NCBI RefSeq assembly: GCF_900636965.1
Contig: NZ_LR134331.1
Location: 1,302,001 to 1,366,000 of the forward strand
Origin: Lacticaseibacillus rhamnosus
GTDB taxonomy: Bacteria > Bacillota > Bacilli > Lactobacillales > Lactobacillaceae
DNA: 64,000 nucleotides
Reading direction: 5' to 3'
The notes beneath the pieces are model-generated. The model was not told the origin of the DNA, did not search any database, and saw nothing but the letters and a program-made list of their open reading frames with translations. The position numbers and the translations under genes are program-made. Shown here piece by piece: positions 41,006-49,577 of the stretch (the stretch's first letter is position 1; every line of letters begins with the position of its first letter).

Positions 41006-41260
41006 TTACTTGTTAAGTAGGGCTGCAAGACGGCTCTTGTCGCGACCGGCCTTGTTCTTCTTGATCAGGCCTTTGCTGTTAGCCATGTCGATGGCACGAG
41101 TTGCCGCTTTATAAAGATCCTGACTGTTGTCAGCATTTTGTTCGCTTGCACTCTTGAACTTCTTAACAGCGGTACGCATTGCGTTCAGCTGGGCAATGTT
41201 ACGTTCACGGGCATTTTCCTGCGTCTTAACGCGTTTGATTGCAGATTTGATTTGTGGCAT
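41006..41260 (-). CDS. rpsT: 30S ribosomal protein S20
   Basis: An 84-residue basic helical protein that binds 16S r[23 protein letters not shown] at the start and the Ala/Lys-rich helices ([20 protein letters not shown]) are diagnostic. GGAGGTGA lies before the ATG. Single gene, divergent from rpsO. Confidence 0.96.
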   Translation of the reverse strand: MPQIKSAIKRVKTQENARERNIAQLNAMRTAVKKFKSASEQNADNSQDLYKAATRAIDMANSKGLIKKNKAGRDKSRLAALLNK

Positions 41261-41388
41261 GAGATGTTCACCTCCAACAGTGGATTATGATAAAACTGCA
41301 TAAGTTTCAACAGACGCTATTATACAGAAGCCAGAGCGGCAATGCAATAAAAAGTTGTAAAGGAAAATTGCTTGATAGCTAAAATTAC

Positions 41389-41417
41389 TTGCAATCAGTG
41401 GCAGACTTCGGTAAAGT
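41389..41417 (+). promoter_or_regulatory. promoter of rpsO
   Basis: TTGCAA, a 17-base spacer and TAAAGT (41412-41417). The leader of about 85 bases before rpsO shows no clear riboswitch. Confidence 0.6.
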
Positions 41418-41508
41418 ATGAAGGTACTTTTGAACCTGATACTTAGTTTAGCGAACCACCGACGCTTTACTCAGTTTCAGGCAATATTCTGAAAGGTGGT
41501 ACAACACA

Positions 41509-41778
41509 ATGGCAATTGACCAAACGCAAAAGAACGAAATTATCAAGCAATACGCACGACACGATGGTGACACTGGTTCACCGGAAGTTCAGATCGCAGT
41601 TTTAACTGCTGAAATCCTAGCTTTGAACGACCATTTATCCGTTCACAAGAAGGATCATCACAGTTATGTCGGTCTGATGAAGAAGATCGGCCACCGTCGT
41701 AATCTGCTTGCCTATCTGCGCAATAAAGACATCATTCGCTACCGTGACTTAATCAAGTCATTAGGTCTGCGTCGTTAA
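41509..41778 (+). CDS. rpsO: 30S ribosomal protein S15
   Basis: An 89-residue 16S rRNA-binding protein. The conserved features are [34 protein letters not shown] and the final [23 protein letters not shown] precedes ATG 41509. Followed by a strong terminator. Confidence 0.97.
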   Translation: MAIDQTQKNEIIKQYARHDGDTGSPEVQIAVLTAEILALNDHLSVHKKDHHSYVGLMKKIGHRRNLLAYLRNKDIIRYRDLIKSLGLRR

Positions 41779-41790
41779 TCACGTTTAACA

Positions 41791-41815
41791 AAGGTCGCCG
41801 CGGCGGCCTTTTTGC
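41791..41815 (+). terminator. terminator after rpsO
   Basis: AAGGTCGCCG pairs with CGGCGGCCTT (one G-T pair), then TTT. Confidence 0.83.
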
Positions 41816-41895
41816 GTGTTTTTATATTAATAGCGGGCATCAGCTAGTGGTAAAAGGCCAAAAAGACAGTTCCAACTTACAGGAGGGATCAGCTA

Positions 41896-42585
41896 ATGTA
41901 TCCGGAATATCGGCAGCGTTATCAGGATCAGCTAGTACGCGTCACCATTTTAAGCGTAACGACAACGATTGCGTGGGCGATCGGCACGATTGGCTCACAG
42001 TGGGCAGTTGCCGGTGTGAGCCCTCGTGATGAAAAGCAGGCCGCTTCGGAACAAGTTGATCCGGTACTCGTCGAATTGGTCCGCGTTATCGCAGGTCGCT
42101 TAGTCGACAAAAATTTAGCGACGACCTCATTGCCGGAATCATTGCTGCCAATGGTGACGGCACTGACCGAGCATCACTGGCTGAAGCCGGATTCGGAATC
42201 TGCGTTAAAGTTGATTCCAAAGCCGGCAGGGGCACCGCTGAACTTCTGGTCATTGCGCAAGGCGGTTTTCTTGACGGTTCCCCAGCAAAAAGTTCGACCA
42301 GCTGATTTGCATGAGTGGCTTCGGAATATTTTGCCGAATGTCCATGGGTTAGGATACGGGCCGGTGACAGATCTGGCTGCCTTAGCTGTTTTAGCGCTGG
42401 ATACCAGTCACCACCTTGCTGCTGGCAGTTCACCTGAAGTAGCGGTGGTGCTGGATAACGGAAAAGAAGTTGCTGCGTATCATCTGGATGCCGCTCAAAC
42501 AAGCGATACCGGGTATCAAAGTGCACTTCAGGCGGCTAAACAAAACCTGAAAACCGTGCATCGCTTTTTTGCAAACGAGGTGTAA
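41896..42585 (+). CDS. unknown protein between rpsO and rnjB
   Basis: A 229-residue protein starting MYPEYRQRYQDQLVRVTILS, with one hydrophobic stretch (about residues 15-42) that could be a membrane anchor and a soluble remainder. Segments such as NFWSLRKAVFLTVPQQKV and LHEWLRNILPNVHGLGYGP look structured, but I recognise no family. AGGAGGG lies 9 bases before ATG 41896. It has its own terminator (42.7 kb) and separates rpsO from rnjB. Confidence 0.75.
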   Translation: MYPEYRQRYQDQLVRVTILSVTTTIAWAIGTIGSQWAVAGVSPRDEKQAASEQVDPVLVELVRVIAGRLVDKNLATTSLPESLLPMVTALTEHHWLKPDSESALKLIPKPAGAPLNFWSLRKAVFLTVPQQKVRPADLHEWLRNILPNVHGLGYGPVTDLAALAVLALDTSHHLAAGSSPEVAVVLDNGKEVAAYHLDAAQTSDTGYQSALQAAKQNLKTVHRFFANEV

Positions 42586-42685
42586 CTGCGCCTCCGCGTT
42601 TTAAGGTGATATGGTAGTTGGAATTTTAATTGTCTGATAGAGCATGTTGAGCTAACGTTGTCGTTTGGATATTAAGTCCACGTTC

Positions 42686-42728
42686 TCCGTCCAGTGACCA
42701 TTTTCAGGGGCATTGGATGGATTTTTTT
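42686..42728 (+). terminator. terminator before rnjB
   Basis: TCCGTCCAGTG pairs with CATTGGATGGA around a 14-base loop, then seven T. Confidence 0.78.
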
Positions 42729-42823
42729 ATAGCATTCAACGCCAACCATTTGCCGCCTGAAATTCGGCTCTATAGGTTTTCGCCTTATCGTGTGGTACAC
42801 TTGTATCAGAATTTATTCGGCGG

Positions 42824-42857
42824 AGGTATGCGGCAATCGATTGTCGGCAACCATACT
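42824..42857 (+). promoter_or_regulatory. hairpin in the rnjB leader
   Basis: GGTATG...CATAC closes an inner near-palindrome CGGCAATCGATTGTCG, giving a 12-13 bp interrupted stem about 30 bases before the rnjB start. Its position fits a 5'-UTR element such as an autoregulatory cleavage or stability site; this is inference. Confidence 0.4.
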
Positions 42858-42884
42858 TCCATAAATTAACCACGAGGTGAAACC

Positions 42885-44567
42885 ATGACGAAGATCAATC
42901 TGGTCGCTCTTGGTGGGGTACGTGAGAATGGAAAAAACATGTACGCCGTCGAAGTTGACGACCAAATTTTTGTATGCGATTTTGGGTTGAAATACCCTGA
43001 TAATGAATTACTTGGGATTGATGTTGTGATCCCGGACTTTAGCTATTTGACTGAAAATGCCGACCGAATTGCCGGAATCTTTCTAAGTCACGGCCATGCG
43101 GATGCAGTAGGAGCCTTGCCTTATTTTCTTGTGGATCATCCAGTTCCGGTTTTTGGCTCGGAATTGACGATTGCAATGGCCAAGGTCTTCATGCAGCATG
43201 ACAGCAAAGCCAAGAAGTTTAAAGACTTTCATGTTATTGATGAAAAGTCGGTCATTGACTTTGGTGATGTGTCAGTGTCGTTCTTTAAAACAACGCATAG
43301 CATTCCAGGCTCGTTAGGTATCGATATTGAAACCAGCGAAGGCCAGATCGTGTATACCGGCGACTTTAAGTTCGATCCTAGCGCTACCCCGATGTATCAA
43401 ACGGATTGGGCGCGATTGGCACAAATCGGTAATAAGAAAGTGTTGGCGTTGTTATCTGATTCGGCCAATGCAGAGTCGCCTTATCCGAATGCCAACGAAC
43501 ATGAAATTTATGACCATATCAAAGAAACTTTTGAATACCAAGATGGCCGAATTATCGTGGCAGGTGTTGCCAGCAACATTCAGCGCATTCAACAGGTGAT
43601 TAATGCCGCTGCATCGCTTGGGCGGCGGGTTGTCTTGACCGGCCGTGATGTCGAAAAGGTCGTTAAAACCGCCATTCGTATGGGCTACATTAAATTGCCA
43701 GATGATGACATTTTAGCTAAAACCAAAGAGCTAAAAGGCTTGGCACCGGAAAAGACCGTTATTCTTGAAACCGGCCGGATGGGTGAGCCGATGAAGTCAT
43801 TGCAACGAATGGCAACATCCCGTCATCGGCTGATTCACATCCATGAAGGGGATCTTGTTTTCATTACCACCACGATTGCCCATGCGATGGAAACCATGGC
43901 GGCTCGAACGAAAGACATGATTTATCGTGCAGGCGGGGATGTCAAAGTCTTAGGCGACGATATTCACTCTTCCGGCCACGCTTATAAGAATGATTTGCAA
44001 CTGATGATCGATTTACTCAAGCCAGAATACTTGGTGCCGGTACAAGGCGAATATCGCTTACTTGCAGCCCACGCGGAAATTGCGCATGAAGCTGGCATTC
44101 CGTTAGCTAACATCTTCATTGTCGGGATGGGCGATATTTTGCGGTACGAAAAAGGCCAGATGAACGCCTCTGGTCATGTTAACGCCGGCAATACCATGAT
44201 CGATGGCATTGGCGTTGGCGATATCGGCAATATTGTTTTACGTGATCGCAAAATGCTGGCCGAAGATGGCATTTTCATTGCGGTTGTCACCATTGACCGT
44301 AAGAAAAAGCGCGTTGTTTCCAAGCCCAAAGTCACAAGTCGCGGGTTTGTTTATCTTAAAACCAGTCGTGACTTATTGGCCGAAAGCGGCACCTTGGTAA
44401 CGGAGACGGTACAAAAGAATCTGGATAACAAAGAATTTGACTGGACCCATTTGAAACAAGATGTTCGAGATAAACTCAGCCGCTTCTTATTCGAACAGAC
44501 AAAGCGGCGTCCTGTCATTTTGCCGGTCATCATGGAAGTTAATCAAAACAGTGCAAAACGGCAATAA
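42885..44567 (+). CDS. rnjB: ribonuclease J2
   Basis: A 560-residue metallo-beta-lactamase/beta-CASP protein paralogous to RNase J1. The metal motif reads SHGHADAVGA where J1 has [10 protein letters not shown], so one metal His and the Glu are replaced. This is the usual state of J2, which acts mainly as a partner of J1. The beta-CASP region (LTGRDVEKVVKTAIRMGY) and HSSGHAYKNDLQ are retained. ACGAGGTGAAACC precedes ATG 42885. It is the second RNase J gene of the window. Confidence 0.93.
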   Translation: MTKINLVALGGVRENGKNMYAVEVDDQIFVCDFGLKYPDNELLGIDVVIPDFSYLTENADRIAGIFLSHGHADAVGALPYFLVDHPVPVFGSELTIAMAKVFMQHDSKAKKFKDFHVIDEKSVIDFGDVSVSFFKTTHSIPGSLGIDIETSEGQIVYTGDFKFDPSATPMYQTDWARLAQIGNKKVLALLSDSANAESPYPNANEHEIYDHIKETFEYQDGRIIVAGVASNIQRIQQVINAAASLGRRVVLTGRDVEKVVKTAIRMGYIKLPDDDILAKTKELKGLAPEKTVILETGRMGEPMKSLQRMATSRHRLIHIHEGDLVFITTTIAHAMETMAARTKDMIYRAGGDVKVLGDDIHSSGHAYKNDLQLMIDLLKPEYLVPVQGEYRLLAAHAEIAHEAGIPLANIFIVGMGDILRYEKGQMNASGHVNAGNTMIDGIGVGDIGNIVLRDRKMLAEDGIFIAVVTIDRKKKRVVSKPKVTSRGFVYLKTSRDLLAESGTLVTETVQKNLDNKEFDWTHLKQDVRDKLSRFLFEQTKRRPVILPVIMEVNQNSAKRQ

Positions 44568-44572
44568 ACAAC

Positions 44573-44604
44573 AAAAAATTCGGATCATTTTCCGAATTTT
44601 TTTA
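44573..44604 (+). terminator. terminator after rnjB
   Basis: AAAAAATTCGGA pairs with TCCGAATTTTTT around TCATTT. Confidence 0.82.
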
Positions 44605-44647
44605 TTTTCACTGCAATATCCGAATAAAACAACGACAGGAGGAAGGC

Positions 44648-45553
44648 ATGACCAATATGGTATCATTACCCGACAATGAGCAACGTCACCTGACAATCGG
44701 CAAACAGGCGCTGCAAAAGGGTAACTATGCTTCGGCGGCGGCGCATTTAGAAAAGGCGTATGAAGCCACGCAAACTTTTGCAATCGCCCAGCCATTAGCG
44801 GCTAGTTTAAATGGGCTTAAACAGTTTCATGAAAGTCTTAATGTGATGTTGGCGCATTACCAGTCGTTTATGCAAACAGACGGTGATGTCCAACTGGTTT
44901 TGGACGCTTGGCTTGGTACGCTTAACTTTGTCATGGCGCGAACGATGCTGCGGCAACTTGATCCGATTCGGCGCCAGCGTTTTCGCCAGCAAATTGAGGC
45001 GGCAGAAGCTTTAGCCTTGAATGAACGGGGCGAACAAATTGCGGAACTGGTTCGCAAAGTCAGCCATCTGGGGGGCTTTTCCCGGCAGGAGCAGCAGGAT
45101 CTGTTTAATCAGGTGGGGTTATTGCCAAAAGCACAACTTATCAAAGCGGCGGTTCCCGACTTGACCGATGAATCGATTCCAGTGGCGATGCGCGTGTCAT
45201 TGTTAGACCTTTTAACGAATGTTGGCTATGATCAACCGGTGCAATATCAGGCTTATGATCGAGTCGAAACCATTATTCCGAGTGAGTTACCCGGCATGGC
45301 GGATGAGCCAACCGGGCCACAGATTCTGGATCGACTGCAAAAAGCATTAGGCGATGACGATCAGGAGCTGGGGCAAGCATTGGTCCAAATGGCGCGGGTA
45401 CAGATTGCCTTTTTATATCCGGATATCAGTCGGCTAATTCCTGACCAAGCGGCATTTGTTCAAGCCTATCTTGATCATCATCAGGGGAAAACCACCCCGT
45501 TTGACGATCTTTTTGCTTGGCAAGCGGCTGAAACAGCGAAATTGTCCGAATAG
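44648..45553 (+). CDS. TPR-like helical protein
   Basis: A 301-residue, mainly helical cytosolic protein. The first about 75 residues fit TPR units (HLTIGKQALQKGNYASAAAH, LEKAYEATQTFAIAQPLAAS). A charged helical segment follows, then a C-terminal region with LDLLTNVGYDQPVQYQAYDR. It resembles the DUF3196/TPR proteins of lactobacilli; function unknown. CAGGAGG is 6 bases before ATG 44648. It lies between rnjB and tuf and has no clear terminator before the tuf promoters. Confidence 0.8.
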   Translation: MTNMVSLPDNEQRHLTIGKQALQKGNYASAAAHLEKAYEATQTFAIAQPLAASLNGLKQFHESLNVMLAHYQSFMQTDGDVQLVLDAWLGTLNFVMARTMLRQLDPIRRQRFRQQIEAAEALALNERGEQIAELVRKVSHLGGFSRQEQQDLFNQVGLLPKAQLIKAAVPDLTDESIPVAMRVSLLDLLTNVGYDQPVQYQAYDRVETIIPSELPGMADEPTGPQILDRLQKALGDDDQELGQALVQMARVQIAFLYPDISRLIPDQAAFVQAYLDHHQGKTTPFDDLFAWQAAETAKLSE

Positions 45554-45602
45554 GCGTGATGACACGTTTTCACTGTAAATGAAAGAAACTTGACGGTAGC
45601 TG

Positions 45603-45631
45603 TTTACAAAGTGAAAATGACCATGTATACT
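45603..45631 (+). promoter_or_regulatory. tuf promoter P1
   Basis: TTTACA, 17-base spacer, TATACT (45626-45631). Confidence 0.7.
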
Positions 45632-45635
45632 CATT

Positions 45636-45654
45636 GCTGGAATTCATTTCCAGC
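45636..45654 (+). promoter_or_regulatory. hairpin at the 5' end of the tuf P1 transcript
   Basis: GCTGGAA-TTCAT-TTCCAGC is a perfect 7-bp stem starting at the expected P1 start site. Such 5'-end hairpins can protect mRNA from 5' exonucleases such as RNase J; that role is inference. Confidence 0.5.
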
Positions 45655-45667
45655 GTAGATATTTGTT

Positions 45668-45696
45668 TTGGTATTTACGCTCAAATGTAGTACACT
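45668..45696 (+). promoter_or_regulatory. tuf promoter P2
   Basis: TTGGTA, 17-base spacer, TACACT (45691-45696). A second promoter 65 bases after P1; it would bypass the 5' hairpin. Confidence 0.55.
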
Positions 45697-45713
45697 TAAA
45701 CGTAAAGGATTAT

Positions 45714-45762
45714 CAGGGTACACAAACAAGGTATCCTGTATTCTTACGAAAAATACAGGAGG
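45714..45762 (+). promoter_or_regulatory. tuf leader: two overlapping hairpins, one covering the ribosome binding site
   Basis: Hairpin 1: CAGGGTAC (45714-45721) with GTATCCTG (45731-45738). Hairpin 2: CCTGTATT (45735-45742) with AATACAGG (45752-45759). They share CCTG and exclude each other. Hairpin 2 hides the AGG of the AGGAGG ribosome binding site (45757-45762). Confidence 0.55.
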
Positions 45763-45773
45763 TTCGTTTTTTC

Positions 45774-46964
45774 ATGGCTGAAAAAGAACACTATGAACGC
45801 ACAAAGCCCCACGTAAACATTGGTACGATCGGGCACGTTGACCACGGTAAAACTACTTTGACCGCGGCTATCACCAAGGTATTGTCGGAGAAAGGCCTTG
45901 CCCAAGCGCAGGACTATGCTTCGATTGATGCTGCTCCAGAAGAAAAAGAACGTGGTATCACCATCAACACCGCCCACGTTGAATATGAAACGGAAAAGCG
46001 CCACTACGCACATATTGATGCGCCAGGGCATGCTGACTACGTTAAGAACATGATCACCGGTGCTGCCCAAATGGACGGTGCGATTCTGGTCGTTGCTGCA
46101 ACTGATGGCCCAATGCCACAAACACGTGAACATATTCTGTTGGCGCGTCAGGTTGGTGTTGATTACATCGTTGTTTTCTTGAACAAGACTGACTTGGTTG
46201 ATGATCCAGAATTGATCGACTTGGTTGAAATGGAAGTTCGGGAATTGCTCAGCGAATACGATTATCCTGGTGATGATATTCCTGTTCTCCGCGGTTCTGC
46301 CTTGAAAGCACTTGAAGGCGATCCTGAACAGGAAAAGGTTATCATGGAATTGATGGATACCATCGATGAATATATCCCAACCCCAGTTCGTGAAACCGAC
46401 AAGCCTTTCTTGATGCCTGTTGAAGATGTCTTCACCATTACTGGTCGTGGTACCGTTGCTTCTGGTCGTATCGATCGTGGTACGGTTAAGGTCGGCGATG
46501 AAGTTGAAATCATCGGTTTGAAGCCAGATGTTCTCAAATCCACCGTTACCGGTCTTGAAATGTTCCGTAAGACCTTGGATCTTGGTGAAGCCGGCGATAA
46601 CGTTGGTGTCCTGCTTCGTGGGATTAACCGTGACCAAGTTGAACGTGGCCAAGTTTTGGCAAAGCCAGGTTCAATCCAGTTGCACAACAAGTTCAAGGGT
46701 GAAGTTTATATCTTGACAAAAGAAGAAGGTGGCCGTCATACGCCATTCTTCTCCAACTATCGTCCGCAGTTCTACTTCCACACCACCGATGTTACCGGTG
46801 TGATTGAATTGCCAGATGGCGTTGAAATGGTTATGCCTGGCGATAACGTTACTTTCGAAGTTGACCTGATCGCTCCGGTTGCTATCGAAAAAGGTACCAA
46901 GTTCACCGTTCGTGAAGGTGGCCGTACTGTTGGTGCCGGCGTTGTTTCCGAAATTCTTGACTAA
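45774..46964 (+). CDS. tuf: elongation factor Tu
   Basis: A 396-residue GTPase that delivers aminoacyl-tRNA to the ribosome. [39 protein letters not shown] and NKTDLVDD are the G motifs; domains II and III are complete. The start is ATG 45774 with AGGAGG upstream. The open frame back to 45663 is the leader. Codon use is strongly biased, as expected for high expression. A long minus-strand frame opposite this gene is a by-product of that bias. Confidence 0.98.
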   Translation: MAEKEHYERTKPHVNIGTIGHVDHGKTTLTAAITKVLSEKGLAQAQDYASIDAAPEEKERGITINTAHVEYETEKRHYAHIDAPGHADYVKNMITGAAQMDGAILVVAATDGPMPQTREHILLARQVGVDYIVVFLNKTDLVDDPELIDLVEMEVRELLSEYDYPGDDIPVLRGSALKALEGDPEQEKVIMELMDTIDEYIPTPVRETDKPFLMPVEDVFTITGRGTVASGRIDRGTVKVGDEVEIIGLKPDVLKSTVTGLEMFRKTLDLGEAGDNVGVLLRGINRDQVERGQVLAKPGSIQLHNKFKGEVYILTKEEGGRHTPFFSNYRPQFYFHTTDVTGVIELPDGVEMVMPGDNVTFEVDLIAPVAIEKGTKFTVREGGRTVGAGVVSEILD

Positions 46965-46981
46965 TTTCTGAATAAACGTTT

Positions 46982-47014
46982 AAAAGCCTGCAAGCTTGCT
47001 TGCAGGCTTTTTTT
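46982..47014 (+). terminator. terminator of tuf
   Basis: AAAAGCCTGCAAG pairs with CTTGCAGGCTTTT, then more T: a very strong terminator. Confidence 0.9.
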
Positions 47015-47015
47015 G

Positions 47016-47134
47016 TGAGCGCGAGCCGGCGCGGTTAGAAGTCGGAGTGTAAGCGGCCTTAGCCGTGATGGCCGGTCTTTGGCCATTGCGGCTAAGGTCC
47101 TTACACGCAGACTTCTGCGCCGGGGAGCGCGTTA
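47016..47134 (-). repeat. palindromic repeat element, copy D
   Basis: Full-length copy in inverted orientation, starting directly after the tuf terminator. Paired arms: CCGGCGC/GCGCCGG, AGAAGTC/GACTTCT, GTGTAAG/CTTACAC, CCTTAGCC/GGCTAAGG and ATGGCC/GGCCAT around GGTCTTT. Internal loops match those of copies A-C when read on the minus strand. Confidence 0.87.
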
Positions 47135-47149
47135 TGGGAGTAAGCTGAA

Positions 47150-47232
47150 ACATATGAGGCGTGATGGCCGGTCTTTGGCCATTGCGCCTCAGGGTCTTTA
47201 CCCGCAGGCTTCTGCGCTGGGGAACGCGTTAT
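47150..47232 (-). repeat. palindromic repeat element, copy E (one arm missing)
   Basis: Holds the central hairpin (GAGGC/GCCTC plus ATGGCC/GGCCAT) and one outer arm (CTTTACCCGCAGGCTTCTGCGC) but not the matching outer arm on the left, so it is truncated. The rest of the 47233-47505 stretch shows only the terminator at 47.4 kb. Confidence 0.75.
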
Positions 47233-47387
47233 AGAAAGTGAGCGTTAGCCAGCGATGATTACAGGGTTCCGTGTCAGGACAATAATAATGGATAAGGAAT
47301 GAATAATCGCGGTTATTTTGCGTTTCAAGATCTTGACGCTTGAACAGTCTTGGGAAATCAAAGATTATTTTATCGAATCATGACACC

Positions 47388-47423
47388 AAAAAATCTCAAG
47401 TCGTGTTTGGCTTGAGATTTTTT
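47388..47423. terminator. bidirectional terminator beside the DUF3737 gene
   Basis: AAAAAATCTCAAG pairs perfectly with CTTGAGATTTTTT around ten bases. Best placed for the minus-strand operon ending at 47506. Confidence 0.85.
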
Positions 47424-47505
47424 GGGCTATTTTCAGCAGGGATTAGGTAAACCAAGTAACTGCAAAACATTAGCCGCTCTGGGTGATCAAGGAAGGGATT
47501 TAAAA

Positions 47506-48372
47506 TTAAGCTGACTGTTTAATTTCGCTTGGCTGTGTCACTGTAATCTTGGTTTTAGCTGGTTCAATTTTGTCCGCTTCCAGAATGATGTTACCGATCG
47601 ATTGTGCTCGGATGTTGCCGCTGCTTGGATTCTTGACGCTGATAATATCGGAACAAATGTCGGCATTGATATTGGTGCTGTATTCAAAGACCAAATCGGA
47701 ATGAAGCAGTGCGCAGTTTTTCATTGTTAAATGATCAACATAACATAACCCCTGATTGCTCTCGATTGTACAATTGATAAGCGTCAGATTTTTTGTATTC
47801 CAGCCTAGATAAGCACCATTAATAGTGGAATCATAGATAGTAATGTTCTCACAGTTCCAAAATGCATCTTTGGTTACAAGCGTGGAATGATGAATTTCAA
47901 CATTTTTAGCACCATCAAAGGCGTAATCACCAATCAAATCGAGGTGGTTGGCGACAATGTTTGTGCTATTCATACCAATATAGTTACCACTTGCTTGCAC
48001 ATGGTCAAAGCTAATGTGATTGCAGTTCCACAAACTTTCACTGGCATCGGAAAAATGAACGTTTTTTAAGCGAATATTCTGGCTACGGCGAAAAGTTTTT
48101 GGTGCTTGAATTGCACTATCGGACATAGTGATGTCATTCGTATACCAGATGCCTGACCGCGCCATGGTTTCGAAGATGGTGTTAGCCACCGTAATGTGCT
48201 GGCTGTACCAAAGCGGATACTTATATAGAAAAATTGACTGATCTAGTTTAATATTGCGACTTTCCTTCAGAGGAGATTCACCTTTTCCAAAAGTCGTTTT
48301 GACAATGGTGGCATTTTCCTGACCAAACAGAGAACGTTCACCATGAAAAAATTGATTGTTGTAACTCACCAT
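47506..48372 (-). CDS. DUF3737 protein, pectin-lyase-like beta-helix
   Basis: A 288-residue protein of repeated short strands with many Asn, Ile and His (for example NITMSDSAIQ, NIRLKNVHFS, HISFDHVQAS, NLTLINCTIES), the pattern of a right-handed parallel beta-helix. The start QFFHGERSLFG and the WxxxxNI repeats fit DUF3737, whose function is unknown. No signal peptide, so cytoplasmic. The ATG 48372 start is preferred because it gives the family N-terminus; a TTG frame reaches 48423. The gene appears more AT-rich than its neighbours, which could mean acquisition. It lies 68 bases downstream of the sirtuin-like gene. Confidence 0.83.
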   Translation of the reverse strand: MVSYNNQFFHGERSLFGQENATIVKTTFGKGESPLKESRNIKLDQSIFLYKYPLWYSQHITVANTIFETMARSGIWYTNDITMSDSAIQAPKTFRRSQNIRLKNVHFSDASESLWNCNHISFDHVQASGNYIGMNSTNIVANHLDLIGDYAFDGAKNVEIHHSTLVTKDAFWNCENITIYDSTINGAYLGWNTKNLTLINCTIESNQGLCYVDHLTMKNCALLHSDLVFEYSTNINADICSDIISVKNPSSGNIRAQSIGNIILEADKIEPAKTKITVTQPSEIKQSA

Positions 48373-48440
48373 AAAAGATTCGCTTCTTTCTATATGTTCT
48401 CGAAAAATGGTCGCTACTTCCAAAACTTTGATTGCAGCTG

Positions 48441-49175
48441 TTACGCTACGATGTCATGGAGAAGTTCAGCAGCCTTACCGGATAAATAAATGGTATTTGA
48501 CTCATGCAAACTGTCTCTAGCAGATTGAGAGGTATTGATGACAATTTTTGGACAGTTTAATCGAAAGCTGGTGGCAGGACGGCGCGTGCCAATGATTAAC
48601 AAGAGGTCCGCTTGTGCGAGCATTTGCTGACCATATTTTATTTCGTCTGGGTAGGTTGCCAGGCGTCTTAAAACGAAGTCAGGTAAAATCAGTCCGCCAC
48701 AATTGGGGCAAGTCGGCACAGTGCTGGTTGACGGTTTTTGCCAGTCATAAGAATGATGACAAATCGTGCAGTGATTATGCCGGACATCGCCCCAGTATTC
48801 GGCAACATGACGGGTTCCGGCTGTTTGATGGAGATAGTCAACATTCATCGTCACCACACCAAGCAGCTTGTTAGCCTGTTCGAGCTGCACTAACGCTTGA
48901 TGGGCTCTGTTGGGTAACGCCTCTGGCTGACAGAACGTCTGGCGGTATAGCTGGTAGAAACCAGACGGGTCGGCGCTGGCTTCTTCTGGATCAAGAAAAC
49001 GAAATATGTCACCAGCAAATTTGTGTGATTTTTTTAAGATTTGATCAATCCCGTTCAAATCTGGAATGCCAGATTCTGTGGAGATACCGGCACCAGTGAA
49101 GGCAACGATTTGGTGATGTTGGCGAATAAGGGCTGCTGCCTGCTGTAAACGTTGTACTTGTTTCAAGGGGCTCAT
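48441..49175 (-). CDS. sirtuin-fold protein lacking catalytic residues
   Basis: A 244-residue Sir2-family protein. It keeps the NAD Rossmann start AFTGAGISTESGIPD and two zinc Cys pairs (CTIC, CPNC). The catalytic stretch reads TMNVDYLHQTAG and EYWGDVR where active sirtuins have TQNIDxLHxxAG and ELHG: the Gln is Met and the catalytic His is Trp. The usual DFRG is DLNG, and GTSL is GTRR. NAD-dependent deacylation as usually described is therefore unlikely; NAD or ADP-ribose binding, or another activity, remains possible. Its ATG overlaps the stop of the CMD gene (ATGA), so the two are coupled. Confidence 0.8.
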   Translation of the reverse strand: MSPLKQVQRLQQAAALIRQHHQIVAFTGAGISTESGIPDLNGIDQILKKSHKFAGDIFRFLDPEEASADPSGFYQLYRQTFCQPEALPNRAHQALVQLEQANKLLGVVTMNVDYLHQTAGTRHVAEYWGDVRHNHCTICHHSYDWQKPSTSTVPTCPNCGGLILPDFVLRRLATYPDEIKYGQQMLAQADLLLIIGTRRPATSFRLNCPKIVINTSQSARDSLHESNTIYLSGKAAELLHDIVA

Positions 49176-49546
49176 CTGGTTTCGAAAACGTGCCGGGCAA
49201 CCGTTAAGCCATTTAGTACCCGAGGAAAGCCAATATAAGGAATGCAGTGAATCATCGTTTCGACAACTTCGGTTTTAGTCAGACCGACATTGAGTGCCCC
49301 ATTGAGATGAACCTGTAGTTGGTCGGCGGTATCGCCTTGGATAAGCAGCGCGGTGACGGTGATCATTTCCCGCTGTTTTAGGTCCAAGCCAGGACGGTTG
49401 TAAATATCGCTAAAAGCAAATTCCAAAATATATTTACCAACATCAGGCGCAATGTCGGCTAACGAATGCATAACGTTGGCCGCAGCCTCACCGTCAACTT
49501 GGGCAAGCGTCTCCTGACCATTTTCTAATCGTGTTTTTTCTGACAT
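49172..49546 (-). CDS. carboxymuconolactone decarboxylase (CMD) family protein
   Basis: A 124-residue small helical protein of the AhpD/CMD superfamily. LDLKQREMITVTALLIQGDT and HLNGALNVGLTKTEVVETMI are the family core. No CxxC pair is present, so it is not an AhpD-type disulfide reductase; it resembles YraC-type proteins linked to aldehyde or electrophile responses. ATG 49546 has AAAGAGG eight bases upstream. It follows a MerR-type promoter and overlaps the sirtuin-like gene. Confidence 0.85.
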   Translation of the reverse strand: MSEKTRLENGQETLAQVDGEAAANVMHSLADIAPDVGKYILEFAFSDIYNRPGLDLKQREMITVTALLIQGDTADQLQVHLNGALNVGLTKTEVVETMIHCIPYIGFPRVLNGLTVARHVFETR

Positions 49547-49577
49547 GTTCATGACCTCTTTCATTTAGGATAGCTTC

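Noticed and set aside
42885-44567. Considered a degraded RNase J pseudoenzyme finding because of the SHGHADA motif
   Set aside because: This altered motif is the usual state of RNase J2 in Firmicutes, so it is not unusual.
45744-46652. 302-codon minus-strand ORF opposite tuf
   Set aside because: Antisense shadow of the highly biased tuf codons; no ribosome binding site and a Phe/Asn-rich unlikely protein.
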